A model generated the notes under the pieces. It had not been told where the DNA came from. It saw only the letters and a program-made list of their open reading frames with translations, and ran no database searches. Source: Rhododendron vialii (Eukaryota; Streptophyta; Magnoliopsida; Ericales; Ericaceae). From it: a DNA stretch of 64,000 nucleotides. The stretch spans positions 41,740,501 to 41,804,500 of the forward strand of contig NC_080557.1 in assembly GCF_030253575.1 (NCBI RefSeq), read 5' to 3'. Of the stretch, positions 22,600-34,055 are shown piece by piece. Every line of letters begins with the position of its first letter. Position 1 is the stretch's first letter. The translations under genes and the position numbers were made by a program.

Positions 22600-24602
22600 A
22601 GAATATCTAGCGCGTTATCCGTTTCTGTGAGTTGGAGATGGCGCCAGGAAAAATAGATAAAAACGGGAAAATGGAGAGAGAGAGAGAGAGAAATTTGGTA
22701 TGGCAGCCCGTTCCACAAAGTGGAATTTTTTTTTTTTTTTTGCAATTTTAAGTTTAAAAATATATAATATGAATTTTTTTTGAAAGATTTTAATTGAGAT
22801 TTTTTAATTAATGGAAAAAAATTAAAAAATAATTTTAATAAATATGTTATTTTTAAGCTTGAAAATTAAAAATAAATACTTATTTTTTAAAAAAATTTAG
22901 TGGAATGGGACCGAGAAAGTCCAGTGCCAAAGGGAAAATGGCAAAAGGCATTTTTATAATTTGGCACGAAAGGTAACATTTTTTTTGTTTAAATTTTGGC
23001 ACTTTTCGCTTCGGTGGTTGGTTTTATTTTAGAACAAGACTGTTCCAAACATTATAGTTGGTTAAGCTTATTTTTGTCTTTATTCATTTTTGTTCATATT
23101 TTTCAGTTTTTTGTCAAATTTTTGTATAGATTATTGATTTTTCTTGATGGGAGGAATCGAAAAATTAAAATATTAGGATTGAAACTTAAAATTTTTCAAA
23201 TTCTTTCTTGTGGATTATTGATTCTGACAACAATTTTTTTTATTCCGATGAACTTAAGTATCTCTCTCACTCTCTTCCAAGTATATGGTTAATTTGAGTT
23301 GTGAATGGTGAGGTGGCAAGGATGGCCATAAGCCATCATTGATTCCAAATACGGAACCAATTTTGCAACTGTGCCATTTTAGAACAAGAATGGTTTCCCA
23401 TTGGAGTCGTTGGTTCCATTTTCTGGTACCAAATTTTGGGTATCCCAACCATTGGACTTGCTTTTATTGATAGTGCCCGATTGGGCTGAACCAAGCTAAA
23501 CAAGCTGACCCGTTTTAAGATATTTGAGCTTGGCTTGTTTAATATTCAGTTATCACTTCGATCGAGCTTGAATTGAATTCAAATGTTTGAGTTTGAACCG
23601 GAGCTCAATTAGTATTTGAGCACTCAAACTTTATTTAAGTACTACTAAACGAGCCGAACACATATATACGAATTGAGTTGAGCTTATCTCCACAAGCAAG
23701 TCACGGCTAATTCGAGCTCAACTTAGTTTTTGGAAACGTCAATCTTTTTTTTTTGTTCAAGCTCTACTTGCATACTAAAAGAATCAAACCAAACCAAATC
23801 ATTATTGAGCCAAGCCCCGAACTGCTCGCAAGGTGTTCCGATTCTGGTTTTTTTTTTTGCGGGCACTGTGCCAAAATGAATCTCCATTGGTTTTTGTCGA
23901 ATGTGAGAGCTCCACGTCAAAGGTATATGGAGGGTTGACTGGTTGTGTAGCCGTTTTGTTTATAAGCTCCCTTCAAGAACCTCCTCCTGTCATTTGTCTC
24001 CCTAGCCTCTATTTCCTATGTCAAAAATTTACCTACCAAAACGTGGCATGACTTGCATGGGGTTGTTCGGCCTCCTAAGTCGAATGGCTTATTTTTTTAC
24101 TAGTGCTAGGTTGTGCCTACGGCACTACGCATCCCGGTTGGAAGGGGATGACAATTGTGTGATTTAGGTGAAAATCATGGGCACTTAACCGGAAAGTGGG
24201 AGGATGCACTACAGCCTTTGGATCAAATGAATCTAAGCGGTTCTAACAACTTATCCCCACACTCTTCTGTTTTATAATAGAGATTTCATTCAATTTTTTT
24301 TATATTTATTAGTTTTTCGTCAATTTTTTTTTGTAAATTATTGTTTTTCCATGACTAGAGGAATCTAAAAAGTAAGAGATTACGATCGAAAACTAAATTT
24401 TTTGAATAAGGATAAAAATAAGTCAATAAGCTAATTTTTCGTCTTTAACCAAAAAAATTTGGGTTTCGATGATAATTTTGTACTTTTTAGATTCCTCTTA
24501 TCATGATAAAGCAATAATCAACAAAAAATTGACGAAAAACTAACAAATGTGATATTTTTTTAAATAAAAACAAAAAAATAAGCCATTTGACTTATTAGCT
24601 TA

Positions 24603-25028
24603 GAGTATCCACAATAGGATTTGGTATATTTGTATGTTAAAATGTGAATTAAGATAAAAATAGGTCCCACAAGTGTGTGTTAGATATTGTTAATTAACAT
24701 GGGAGTGTGTTAGAACATCCACAATGAGTTTGGTAAATTTGTGTGTTAAAATATCTGTTAGGATAAAAAAAAATGGGTCCCACAAGTGTATATTATGAGT
24801 AATAGACATTTATATTTTATGGTTGAAGTCGAAATTATAAAGGTGGGACCCATTATTGTTTGCTAGTATAGTTGTCAAACTTGACACACATACTAGCACA
24901 TTACAAGATTTAACACACTCTAGCACACAAATTAATGCAAATATTGTGGTAAAAAAATACATTTTTGTTTGCTAAATCTTAACACACATAATTAAACACG
25001 CTAGTTAGTACACCCATTGTGGATGCTC
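24603..25028. mobile_element. MITE with ends GAGTATCCACAAT / GAGCATCCACAAT
   Basis: Left end GAGTATCCACAATAGGATTT mirrors the right end CCATTGTGGATGCTC. A second left-end-like block (AACATCCACAATGAGTTTGG) begins near 24715 and is followed by the same GGTCCCACAAGTGT module, so the left part is duplicated. Flanks are TTA and TAA. Superfamily not settled. Confidence 0.55.
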
Positions 25029-25034
25029 TAATAA

Positions 25035-25284
25035 GAGCATCCACAATATAATAATCAAAATCAACATATTGCTAAGTTAGCAATGTGTGCTTAAAAAAAT
25101 GCTCGCATTGTAATAATCAAAATTAACAACCTCCTAACCAATAATCAAATTGGGCATTTGAATAATTGAAAGTAAAAATGTGAAATTTTACATTGCTAAC
25201 TTTAGCAACCTTTTAAATGAATAATCAAAAATTGACGTAGCAAGTTTTGATTATTCACTTTTGATTATTACATTGTGGATGCTC
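25035..25284. mobile_element. second MITE with ends GAGCATCCACAAT
   Basis: Begins GAGCATCCACAATATAATAA and ends ATTACATTGTGGATGCTC. The words AATAATCAAAA and TTTTGATTATT recur through it. It starts seven bases after the previous element ends. A decayed relative is at 3960-4153. Confidence 0.6.
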
Positions 25285-25675
25285 TTAGGCCGAACAAATG
25301 CACCAAGCTCGTTTTGCTCGGGAGTTAATTTCAGGTCTCAAAATTAGATAAAGCATGCACAGATTGACTCAGACATCTGATTATAAAGAAAATGCACCAA
25401 ACTTGAACATGCATGTAGAATAATAAGTTCATCGTAATAACATGGTTGACTAGTGGAAAAGAGGGAGCCGAAACAAATCAGGTCATTTATACCAAAAGTC
25501 CAAAACTAAATGACCCTACTACAACCAAATCCATCTCTGCAACGCATCAGCTCCTAACCCAAAAATCGAGAACAACCCTGATCAATAAGACACCCCAAAT
25601 TTCGTAGTTTGCACCACAACAAATGCATTAATCGGTCAATGCAAAAAACCAGCTCACCCATATTTAATCAATCAA

Positions 25676-26106
25676 TCAATCACTCTCACAACACCCACTC
25701 CCAGAGAAAAAATCAAAGTACGGTTGATGATCACCATTAATGGCAGAGGAGCTCGAGGGAGCAGCAGTGGAAATCACGGCAGAGGTTGAAGCAAGAGAGG
25801 AAGAAGAAGAAGAAGAAAAGCTCCTCGTTTGTAAAACGCCAGTGGGCTCCAGTGGAAACAAAGACAGTGTTTCTTGCTTACAACAGTTGCTGTCATCATC
25901 GTTGATCAGTACTTGTGAAGTTTGTATCTTCTCCAGTACCGTATCTGGTTTTGGTCTCTTCTTGATGAGGCCTGGTTGAATCATCTTTGGGTACTGGGAA
26001 TAGAACCCTAATTCGCTTTCTGCAGGGTAATATGGGCTGCAGACAACTGCATGTTAAACAAAAGCTCGAGTTAGTTATACTATTGGTTCGATGCAGTCGG
26101 AGGTAT

Positions 26107-26138
<32 letters not shown>

Positions 26139-26910
26139 AACTGATGAAAGAAAAAGAAAACATCCACTTTGGAAGAGAAATAATGAAGCTTTAACGTACT
26201 CCAAAAGTCCAAAGCAACACAAGTAACTAAAAGAGGGAATACTATAAATTACAGAAACAAACATGTCAAAAGGGCGGTGGTAATCAAGGAACAAAAAGAG
26301 AGTCGACGATGGCATGACATCTTCTCAGCAGAATAAAATTGCATAAACAAACTTGTCCTATTCCTATAAAGATTCTTTGTGTAATTTGTTCTTGTTCGAA
26401 GCTCCTAAAGCTCCGTCACGAGATGTTTTAGATGTGGTTCGTTCAAATCGAACTCGAATTGAGCATTGACCTAATCGAGCCTAGAAAAGTTCATGAACAG
26501 CTCGGCTCATAACTTCATGATAGATGTCCCAATATATACACGTGTTTATTTACATGTATACGATCGAGAAAAGGAGGAACGTCAAACCAACCGTTGGGGG
26601 AAGGAGAGAAAACAGGCTGCAGAGAACCAGGCTTGTGGAAACACCGACTGAAGAAGGCCAAACTCTCTTGCTTCTGTTTCTGCCTCTGCCTCGCCTTGTG
26701 ATTCTGAAACCAGTAAAACACGTTCTTCCCTTCAATGTGCCCGTACGCCTGCAGCCTGGCAGTGATCTGCTGTATTTGCTCCGCGGTAGGCGTCCTTATC
26801 CCTTGCTTGTACCAGTTCTCGAGCATGGTTATCTGTTCCTTGGTCGGGTTCCACCTCGGACTCGCCGGGATTCCCCCGCCGGAATTCGACGCCCCGTGAT
26901 GACCCTCCAT
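25676..26910 (-). CDS. WOX2: WOX2-type WUSCHEL-related homeobox transcription factor
   Basis: Two exons, 26592-26910 and 25676-26046, join in phase (AAC G / TT GTC) to 229 residues. The plant-type homeodomain spans about residues 17-82, starting [10 protein letters not shown] and with recognition helix [19 protein letters not shown]. The block [11 protein letters not shown] and the following QKQKQE plus FFSR, FHK are the pattern I know from WOX2 rather than WUS, WOX1, WOX3 or WOX5. After the junction VCSPYY also fits WOX2. The WUS box TLSLFPLEP is at residues 166-174, and the tail has a Ser run and [12 protein letters not shown]2 acts in the nucleus in patterning the apical lineage of the embryo. 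Arabidopsis WOX2 is about 260 residues, so this is slightly short but complete. WOX4 is an unlikely alternative. Confidence 0.93.
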
Positions 26911-26961
26911 TCTTTCTCACTCTCTCTCTCTTTGCATGGTTTTTGATTGTCGAGTACATTA

Positions 26962-26968
26962 ATTTATA
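26962..26968 (-). promoter_or_regulatory. candidate TATA box of the WOX2 gene
   Basis: Minus strand reads CTATAAATTAA about 52 bases before the ATG, implying a very short leader. A (GA)n tract sits just upstream at 26994-27027. Confidence 0.4.
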
Positions 26969-26991
26969 GAGATAGTGTAGAGAGTCAAAAC

Positions 26992-26993
<2 letters not shown>

Positions 26994-27027
<34 letters not shown>
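26994..27027. repeat. (AG)n microsatellite upstream of WOX2
   Basis: About 16 AG units within about 120 bases of the WOX2 ATG. Confidence 0.85.
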
Positions 27028-27032
<5 letters not shown>

Positions 27033-27419
27033 CATGCGTATTGTTTTTGGCGCTGAACAAACTCTGAAAACATGGAGGGTAGCGGCCGGAGTGAGTTTTT
27101 GGCATGCAGTGGAGATGAAAAGACGACAATAGGCTTGTGAAGTTTGAGGATATGGGAGGTTATTTTAATATCGGGAATGACAGATGTGGAAGTAGGCCAG
27201 GGGGTGGGAGTACTAGGGGTAGGGGTAGAATGGGGAAAAAAGGGGAAAAAGACAGGCGGTTGGTTAGTAAGGTGTAGGTAGGGCGGGGCTATGGGGGGCT
27301 TTGGGAATTGAAGTGTGGGAGCAGATAGTGGGGCAAGAGAAGTTTTAAGGGACGAGGTGAACCTTTTGTGATCATGGCGGGGTTGGGAATTGAACTCGAT
27401 AACAAGAGGTTAATTTGGC

Positions 27420-27449
27420 CGAGAGAGAGAGAGAGAGAGAGAGAGAGAT
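27420..27449. repeat. (GA)n microsatellite
   Basis: About 14 GA units roughly 0.5 kb upstream of WOX2. Confidence 0.85.
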
Positions 27450-27821
27450 ATGAAACAAGTCCCATATGTTTGAGAAATGTTTGATGCGAATTGTATTGAC
27501 AGTAATTTTTTGAAGGCCGAAATTATTAGTGAGACAATATTGTTATAACGATCCCTTGACAGAATTCATACGTTCGGCCAAAAAATCAATTTCTTTATTT
27601 ATCTCTCATCGCTACCTATACCTTAATATTTTTTTATTTTGATCTGACCTATACCTTAATTTCATTCCTTCAATCCTCCTCGACTCATAACGGGTATCGG
27701 TATCAAATAAGGCTGAGTTATAGATTCTTAAAATGAGTAACAATCCTATTTCATGAGGTCAAGTTAATTTAGGATCTCAAAGTACTATTACTATACATGG
27801 TTAATGAGTCATTATATACAA

Positions 27822-28302
27822 GAAAATTTTTCGGTACCGGATGGGTATCATGTGGTACCCGTTCAGCGCATCCGAGCCGTCCATTGCGTTTTTTAATGGC
27901 TTAGATTTGGAAAGAGAAAAAAGAGAGAGAAAGTTTTGAGGTGAGAGGAGATAAATGATTTCAATCCGAACCCGTCTAAAAATATACTCCCTCCGTCCCA
28001 ATTTTGTTTGTCCAATTGTCGAAATACGTGTCTTTCAAAAATATTCTTATATGTTACATTTTATAATATTTTTTATGATTTTGAAGATTTTGTATAATAA
28101 AACTAATTGAGATTTATCAAATAAGATCCATGTTGCATATTAAAAACATTACGAATTGAAAATTATAGCCAATTCTTTAAGATGTTAAACGCTATCAAAA
28201 AGTCAAAAAGTAGACAAACAAATCGGAACGGAGAGAGTATTATACGGTCCAAATATGTCGAACGGATACCACGTGGATTATAGATATCCGGCACCGAATA
28301 AG
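27822..28302. mobile_element. hAT-type MITE of the GAGAAATTTTTGG family, split by a Stowaway
   Basis: Left part GAAAATTTTTCGGTACCGG and GGGTATCATGTGGTACCC; right part GGATACCACGTGG and CCGGCACCGAATAAG. Left and right halves are separated by the Stowaway at 27987-28237. The word TACAA flanks both ends. The right end is diverged. Confidence 0.5.
27987..28237. mobile_element. Stowaway MITE (Tc1/mariner type)
   Basis: Ends CTCCCTCCGTCCCAATTTTG and CGGAACGGAGAGAG (reverse strand CTCTCTCCGTTCCG) match the Stowaway consensus, and TA flanks both sides (27985-27986, 28238-28239). Confidence 0.85.
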
Positions 28303-29261
28303 TACAAGTTTTGTTTTTGGATGCACAAAGTTGCAGACTTCAGGTGCTGCGCGCGTGCCGCCTCGAAAGCATTCCACAACGACTCAGCCTATCCTGGCTC
28401 CAGCTTTTATTGCATCTCAGCCGGTGAAAGATTTTAGTTGCAGTAATTAGTACAACTACTGAATTACACTCACTAAGAATTTGGCCATGGTTTACGGGTG
28501 AGGAGATGCATTATTATCGAAGGGAAATGATGCTTTGTAGCGCACCCAAAAGTTGGTGACAATGTACTTTTCCTTCTTTTTTTGTTTGGGGGGGGGGGGG
28601 TTGTTTTTTTTTTTATTTATTTATTTATATATTTCACTTGTTTAGACCAATTCACGGGCAACTCGACTAATTAATTCCGAAGGCTCAATGTCACTGTCAA
28701 TTTTTGAGTAGCCCAATTAAAACCGAAAAAAAAAACTCGACGGGGACTGGCTTTGAAAGAGATTATGGATAACACCTGAGATAGGAGTGTTGTTATTAAC
28801 ACTAGCATCTATTACTCCTATGATTTACGGAGAGGCAAAGCAGATTTTCAAAATAAGCATTGACAAAATTTACTTCTAATTAACGTTGTTCTTGTTCTAT
28901 GAAAATAAATGCATCCTGCTAGAAAAATGAATCATAATGAAGTATTGTACTCAACAAAATGAGTCGTAAATCGATTTGAGTAAAAATATGGGCATAGCTT
29001 GCCGACACAATTTATTAGTCGTTTTTATCATGGTTTTAAATTAAGAACTGAAATCTTCGTCATGTATCAATTGACCTTTTTGACAATTAATCACATTTGT
29101 TAAAACTACAATCATTAATAGTTTTTAACAATAGTTTATAAACGTGATTAAAAAATAGGGAGAAATAATTACCGTCCAATAGATCACAATTTTAAAACCA
29201 TGATAAAATGCAAAAGATCACAAGTGGTTATTGTGATCTTTTTACTTTTTATATAAAGTTA

Positions 29262-29495
29262 GTATGTTGTTCCAATCTAATTGTTCTTTTTGAGAGTTCG
29301 TATAACTTTTCAATTAATTATATCTTGTAATTTGTAATATTTTATGTGAATTCAAAAATATTGTATTATAGAACTAATTGAGATCTATCAAATAAGATCC
29401 ATATTCGATATGAAATTTATTATGGATTTAAAAATATAACTTATTTTTTAGCCGGTTAAAATAGAACGAAAGACAATTAAATTGGGACGAATGGA
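29262..29495. mobile_element. degenerate Stowaway MITE
   Basis: The right end, reverse-complemented, reads CTCCATTCGTCCCAATTTAA; the left end GTATGTTGTTCCAATCTAAT is its diverged partner. TA flanks both sides. Confidence 0.6.
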
Positions 29496-31185
29496 GTAAG
29501 TTACCGCAAAGGTCAGTATGTTCATTACTACAAAGGATCGATCGTTGTCTAATCGGTTCGAACTAATAATCTCACATCCCTTAACACTCTAATCCAAGGA
29601 GATAGGACCTTTGGGCTGAAGCCCATGATCTAAATCCACTTACGTCACAAGTGTGAGTCTTACATTTTTATGGGCCTCCAACCCTTTGACTGCTATCATG
29701 GGCCCGGCCCCGTTAGGTTTAGATTTTAAGAGAATTTTTTTTAAAGTAATGATCAGTGAAGAGAGATAGATAAAAAAAATTATTAAAGACCGTGTCCCAA
29801 GAATTTTAAGATCCCAAAATAAACAAGGCCACACCGCGCATGTCTGCTGATGTTTCGTTTGTTATGAATATGGTTATGTTCTCATCATAAAGACGATAAT
29901 TTTCAAGAAGTACAGACACAAATATGAACAAACATAACAAAATGCATAACAATGTTAATTCTCTTGCAAATAATAAGAACTCGTAGAGGTAGAGCTATGA
30001 TAACAAAATGTATATTTCAAAAAAGGAAGTTGTTAATGCCACGGGGCAATTTGTTCCTGCCACGTACATTAATTACATAGAATAGTAAAATGACTCAATT
30101 GCCCTCCCAGCAATCAAAATTGTAGTACTACTTTTGAGAAGTTGGTAATTCAGTTTTTTTTTTTATCGTATCAACTTGGTTCTATAGGTGACAGATTTTG
30201 GTTGGAGTCCTGCTATTGGAACCGAAGTGTGGGGTATCGAAAATGTACAACGGTTTATGGGTCCACTTTTGGATCACATACAAGTAATTTGATCCGTTAA
30301 TTAATTTTAAAATAATTTTTCGAGTCCTTTCAAAATATCAGCTCAATTGGATATGTATAAGTAGTTGATCCAAATTTCAAGTTGTAATTTAGCATTTAGG
30401 ATCGTAAAATCTGAATGAGAAATTAAAAGATTAGATCAAGCACTTATAGATATCTAACTGAGCTGATTTTTTTTTTATACGCCACTCAAAAAGTTATTGT
30501 GGGACCAAAAAATGGGCCCATGGTTGGATCTTGTGATAGTGGAGTATCAAATAGATTAGGAATGGAAAAGATATAAAGAGGATTTGTGGAACAAAATGTC
30601 CCGTAACAGCTCCCTTCAAAAAATACACGACGCGATTATACATCTTTCGCATGCTATTAACCATTATAGTAACCATTATAGAAAGAGAAGAAAAAATTGG
30701 GAAAACACCAAAGAGGAAATAATTATAAATCGGGAACCAAAATCTTATGAACAATCGTAGTTGAATTTATTTCCTAATTATCCAACCGCTAGTAGTTGGT
30801 TTTCCACCGTTGATTGGCGTGATTCGTACCTAGATACGGAGTATCAAGGATCAGAAAAATCAACTTTAAACTTTCCATTTGGAGTAAAAAAACATTGACA
30901 TCAATATTTTGGTTTCCATTTTGTCACGTCAATCATGTGGGTCATTTATATGACACTTCATATTATGTGTTTGGCTCATATCACTTTTTGTTTTTTCAAT
31001 CTCGGAAATCGATACAAATAATTTATTGAGACAATAGCAGATGTTACTGTCTTTTGCTTGGAATCTCGGCAAGTAGGCGATGCGATTGGTCTCTCTCAAG
31101 ACTAATCGAGGTGTACATAAACTGGTACGGACGACTAAGTTATCAAAAGCCATGATTTCAGGTATTTGTTTTCTACTTCATGTTT

Positions 31186-31190
<5 letters not shown>

Positions 31191-31232
<42 letters not shown>
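31191..31232. repeat. (CT)n microsatellite
   Basis: About 20 CT units. Confidence 0.9.
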
Positions 31233-31233
<1 letters not shown>

Positions 31234-31533
31234 GTTTCCTGTCAAAAGAATAATAGTCGTAGTTTTTCCATGGTTATTTTCCGTATAGACTGGTTATAAA
31301 CTTATAGCTTGACCACCGCCATTATCTAATTACTAATAATTTCAGATTCGTGTATCTTGTTCCAAAAGGTGTTCTATTTAGGGTTTTCGTCAAGAACAAA
31401 TAAACAAATATCCGTCTTGGTCGGTTTTCTTTGCCGTGAATATTTTTTCCCTGCTTATGTACATTCGTCTTTGTTTTGGACACGATATAAAATTGCAATA
31501 TCGCCCAGCCTCTGACCGCAGGCTAGCACGTAG

Positions 31534-31739
31534 GAGAAATTTTTGGGTGCTGAGAGGGTACCACACACATGGTATCCCGTCGTCTAAACGTGTTTTGGAC
31601 GGTCCGGATTTTAGAGAGAGAGAGGTAAGGTGAGGAGAGAGAGAAGAAATAAATCTGTGCGTTCCAAAACACGTTTGGACGGCTGGAATTGCCGAAAGGT
31701 ACTGCCATATGATACCTGCTCGGCAACCAAAAATTTCTC
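31534..31739. mobile_element. hAT-type MITE, GAGAAATTTTTGG family
   Basis: Begins GAGAAATTTTTGGGTGCTGA and ends GGCAACCAAAAATTTCTC. GGTACCACACACATGGTATCC and the 20-base arms around AACGTGTTTTGGACG add internal inverted repeats. Flanking 8-mers GCACGTAG and ACACGATG agree at 6 of 8 positions. Confidence 0.65.
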
Positions 31740-32567
31740 ACACGATGGAGTCAGATTTCAACCAGATGTGTTTTGAGACTTTTGAGCTAATTTCCTTTCT
31801 TTTTATATTTCCTCTACATTAGGCAGCAATATTACGGACACATACGAGCATGCATAAATATGTCAGGAAGCGTCCACACATGAGTCCCACACAAAGAATG
31901 CGGAGCCAATGCACATTGGACTCTGTTTTAAAAAAAAAAAAAAAAAAAAAAAACATTGGAGATACACTGTGTCTCAATCTATGCATAAAAATCTTTACAT
32001 TAAAAGGTTGTAGACTTATGGAAGACACGAACCCTTCACTTCTAGTCTAGTAAATAATAAGAATCACGGTGCTCTTTTTTCACCCACTTAAACATTATAC
32101 ATATTCATTTTTCTGGGTTAATTCGTTTTCAAAGACTTTTAAAAATTTTAAAAATTTCATGCACAAAGTCAATTTCTCCAATGGGCTGTGGCACAAACAC
32201 TAACCAGAAACCGCACTGGTACGTAGCTAATTTTTCGAATGCTTTGCTTAAGAACTTACAAACGAATATCTCACATCGTTAGACTCCTCCGCATAGACTT
32301 CACGCGAGATGAACAACGTCACCAAAGTAACACTTGGCAGTTCAGCCAGAGGTCCAAATCGCCGTCGTGAGACTGACGTTTTATTTTAAATCTTTTCGAC
32401 AGTAATTTTTTTAAATTTTTGTGGGGCCGTGAGTGTTCTCCATATTTCAATTGTCAAACCCGATTAATTAACACATTTATCAATTCTTAACCAGTGTGAC
32501 CTTTGCTGTTAAAGATAAACACAGTGACCTTTGACAAGGAGGGATGAGCTCCCAACTTTTTTTGCCT

Positions 32568-32574
32568 TATAAAA
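32568..32574 (+). promoter_or_regulatory. TATA box upstream of the single-anchor protein gene
   Basis: GCCTTATAAAATACTG lies about 410 bases before the ATG at 32981, so a leader of roughly 380 bases is implied; it could contain an intron. Confidence 0.5.
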
Positions 32575-32980
32575 TACTGTGGGGCCATGAACTGTTTGAA
32601 ACCACTGAATACTTGTATCTATCTATCTATCTGGAAAGAATTCAGGAGCAGAGGGGACTTTCTGGGTTTTTTTCCCAGTAAAAATCTCTTCTTTTTTAGC
32701 AATATTTTCCCTTTTCAATTCGAGTTGGTTGAGAAAGAGGGGTCCCTCCTGGATTTCTTGTAGCTCTGGGTATCATTTCAGCTTCACTCTGAAGAAACCC
32801 ACGACTGTTCTTCGTCAGATTTGAGTGACACTTGTGTCAATCACAGGTCTCGATTTCCGCAACAAACATTCCTTAGTGTCATTCGAGATTTCCCGCGAAA
32901 TGGGTTCGAGACTGTGACAGTTTCTTCGTCGCTAATTTTCTTCATCGGATTTCGAACTGAGATTTTTCTCGGCGGGAAAG

Positions 32981-33706
32981 ATGTTATCTTTTGGCAGTTT
33001 AGGAATTGGTCTGAGTCTCGTTTTCGGTTTCGTTTTCCTAGGCGTCGTCGCAGAGATTTACCACTTGGTGCGGCGGAGGAAGGAGGACAGAAACAACGTC
33101 AGAAGAGGAGGGAAAGAGATTTCCACTCTGTTTTGCTGTAAGAATCCAAATTCCGTCGAAACAGCCGATTCTTTGAAGAACCCAGATCCCAAAGGCCCCG
33201 AACCAGACCTCGAATCGGGCACGAAAGGCTTCGGTGAAGAAGAAAGTGTGGAGTCAGAACTCAAGAGGCTTCACAATCTCTGCGGGCCCCCAAGGTTTCT
33301 CTTCACAATCAAAGAAGAAACCAAGGAAGACTTGGAGTCAGATGATGGGAAATCGAGAGGAGGAGAGAGAAGCAGAAAAGGGTCTAGGACTAGGAGCCTC
33401 GGCGACCTTGTTTTTGCTATCGACACGCCCGTCAGTCTCACCCCGTTGGCCTCGCCAAAGGGTAGTTACCAGTTCGAGTCTTACGAAGTCCATGGGTTGA
33501 ATCCTCTGTTTGAATCGTTCTCGGAGGCGGATTTCGATAGTCTGAGGTCTTCACCGCCTCCGACGATGAAGTTCTTGAGGGATGCTGAGGAGAAACTGAT
33601 GAGAAGGTTGATTGAAGAAGCAGAGAAGAGGGCTAAAGAGGAGAGAGATGGTTCTTTCATTAGGATTATTGCGGGGAAAAACAGAGAAACAGAGCAGCAT
33701 CAGTAG
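32981..33706 (+). CDS. plant protein of unknown function with one N-terminal membrane segment
   Basis: Encodes 241 residues in one exon. Residues 5-28 (GSLGIGLSLVFGFVFLGVVA) form a single hydrophobic segment followed by RRRK, so the chain is probably an anchored protein with its bulk in the cytosol. The rest is charged. Blocks that look like the conserved part of a plant-only family are PPRFLFTIKEETKEDLES (about 106-123), LGDLVFAIDTPVSLTPLASP and NPLFESFSEADFDSLRSSPP, with a final helix rich in Glu, Lys and Arg (KFLRDAEEKLMRRLIEEAEK). I recall similar proteins annotated only as membrane lipoprotein-like in other plants and do not recognise a function. The start is chosen because it opens straight into the membrane segment. 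CACAG/GTACGT just after the stop may be the donor of a 3'-UTR intron. Confidence 0.85.
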   Translation: MLSFGSLGIGLSLVFGFVFLGVVAEIYHLVRRRKEDRNNVRRGGKEISTLFCCKNPNSVETADSLKNPDPKGPEPDLESGTKGFGEEESVESELKRLHNLCGPPRFLFTIKEETKEDLESDDGKSRGGERSRKGSRTRSLGDLVFAIDTPVSLTPLASPKGSYQFESYEVHGLNPLFESFSEADFDSLRSSPPPTMKFLRDAEEKLMRRLIEEAEKRAKEERDGSFIRIIAGKNRETEQHQ

Positions 33707-33927
33707 TTTCCACAGGTACGTCCACTAGCTTAAATCTTCAGCACGAGACCACTTGCGCTTAAGCTGACCCGCTGTCAGAAAAAAAATTAAAAGAGGTCAA
33801 TTGCTGGCAAAGTACTCCAGCTTACAGCATTTGATCCTCATGGATTTTTACAAGATTTGTTTTTTTTTTTTTCTTTCTTCCCTTGGGTACTTTGTAGTTT
33901 GTACATTTACATATGAGTCCTTCTACT

Positions 33928-34055
33928 ACCACACTCATTCACACACCCAATTACATACCTACATTCATAATAAAGGTAGAGCCCGCACACACTACACACC
34001 TAGTGTGTATGAGCCACACCCTTATTATGAGTAGGGATATGTAAATGAGTGTGGT
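33928..34055. mobile_element. foldback element, ends ACCACACTCATT
   Basis: ACCACACTCATT at 33928-33939 is mirrored by AATGAGTGTGGT at 34044-34055. Inside, CATAATAAAGGTAGAGCC pairs loosely with GGCTCATACAC and CACCCTTATTATG. Superfamily unknown. Confidence 0.45.

Larger units (their letters stand above)
22456..25675. other. region upstream of ALB3 and downstream of WOX2
   Basis: The ALB3 leader and promoter probably lie just above 22456, where purine-rich GA tracts occur at 22566-22594 and 22676-22690. No good TATA box was found. At 23460-23720 is a degenerate stretch rich in GAGCTT and AAGCTC words, like the interior of the TAGGGCTGTAAA elements. Two MITEs stand back to back at 24603-25284. 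No gene is supported. Confidence 0.5.
26911..32980. other. 6-kb stretch between WOX2 and the single-anchor protein gene
   Basis: The WOX2 promoter should lie within the first kilobase. GA or CT tracts occur at 26994-27027, 27420-27449 and 31191-31232. A hAT-type MITE with a Stowaway in it is at 27822-28302, another Stowaway at 29262-29495 and another hAT-type MITE at 31534-31739. A run of about 23 A is at 31929-31952. Around 28985-29250 short ATCAC...GTGAT words recall CACTA subterminal repeats, but I found no ends. No gene is supported. Confidence 0.5.
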
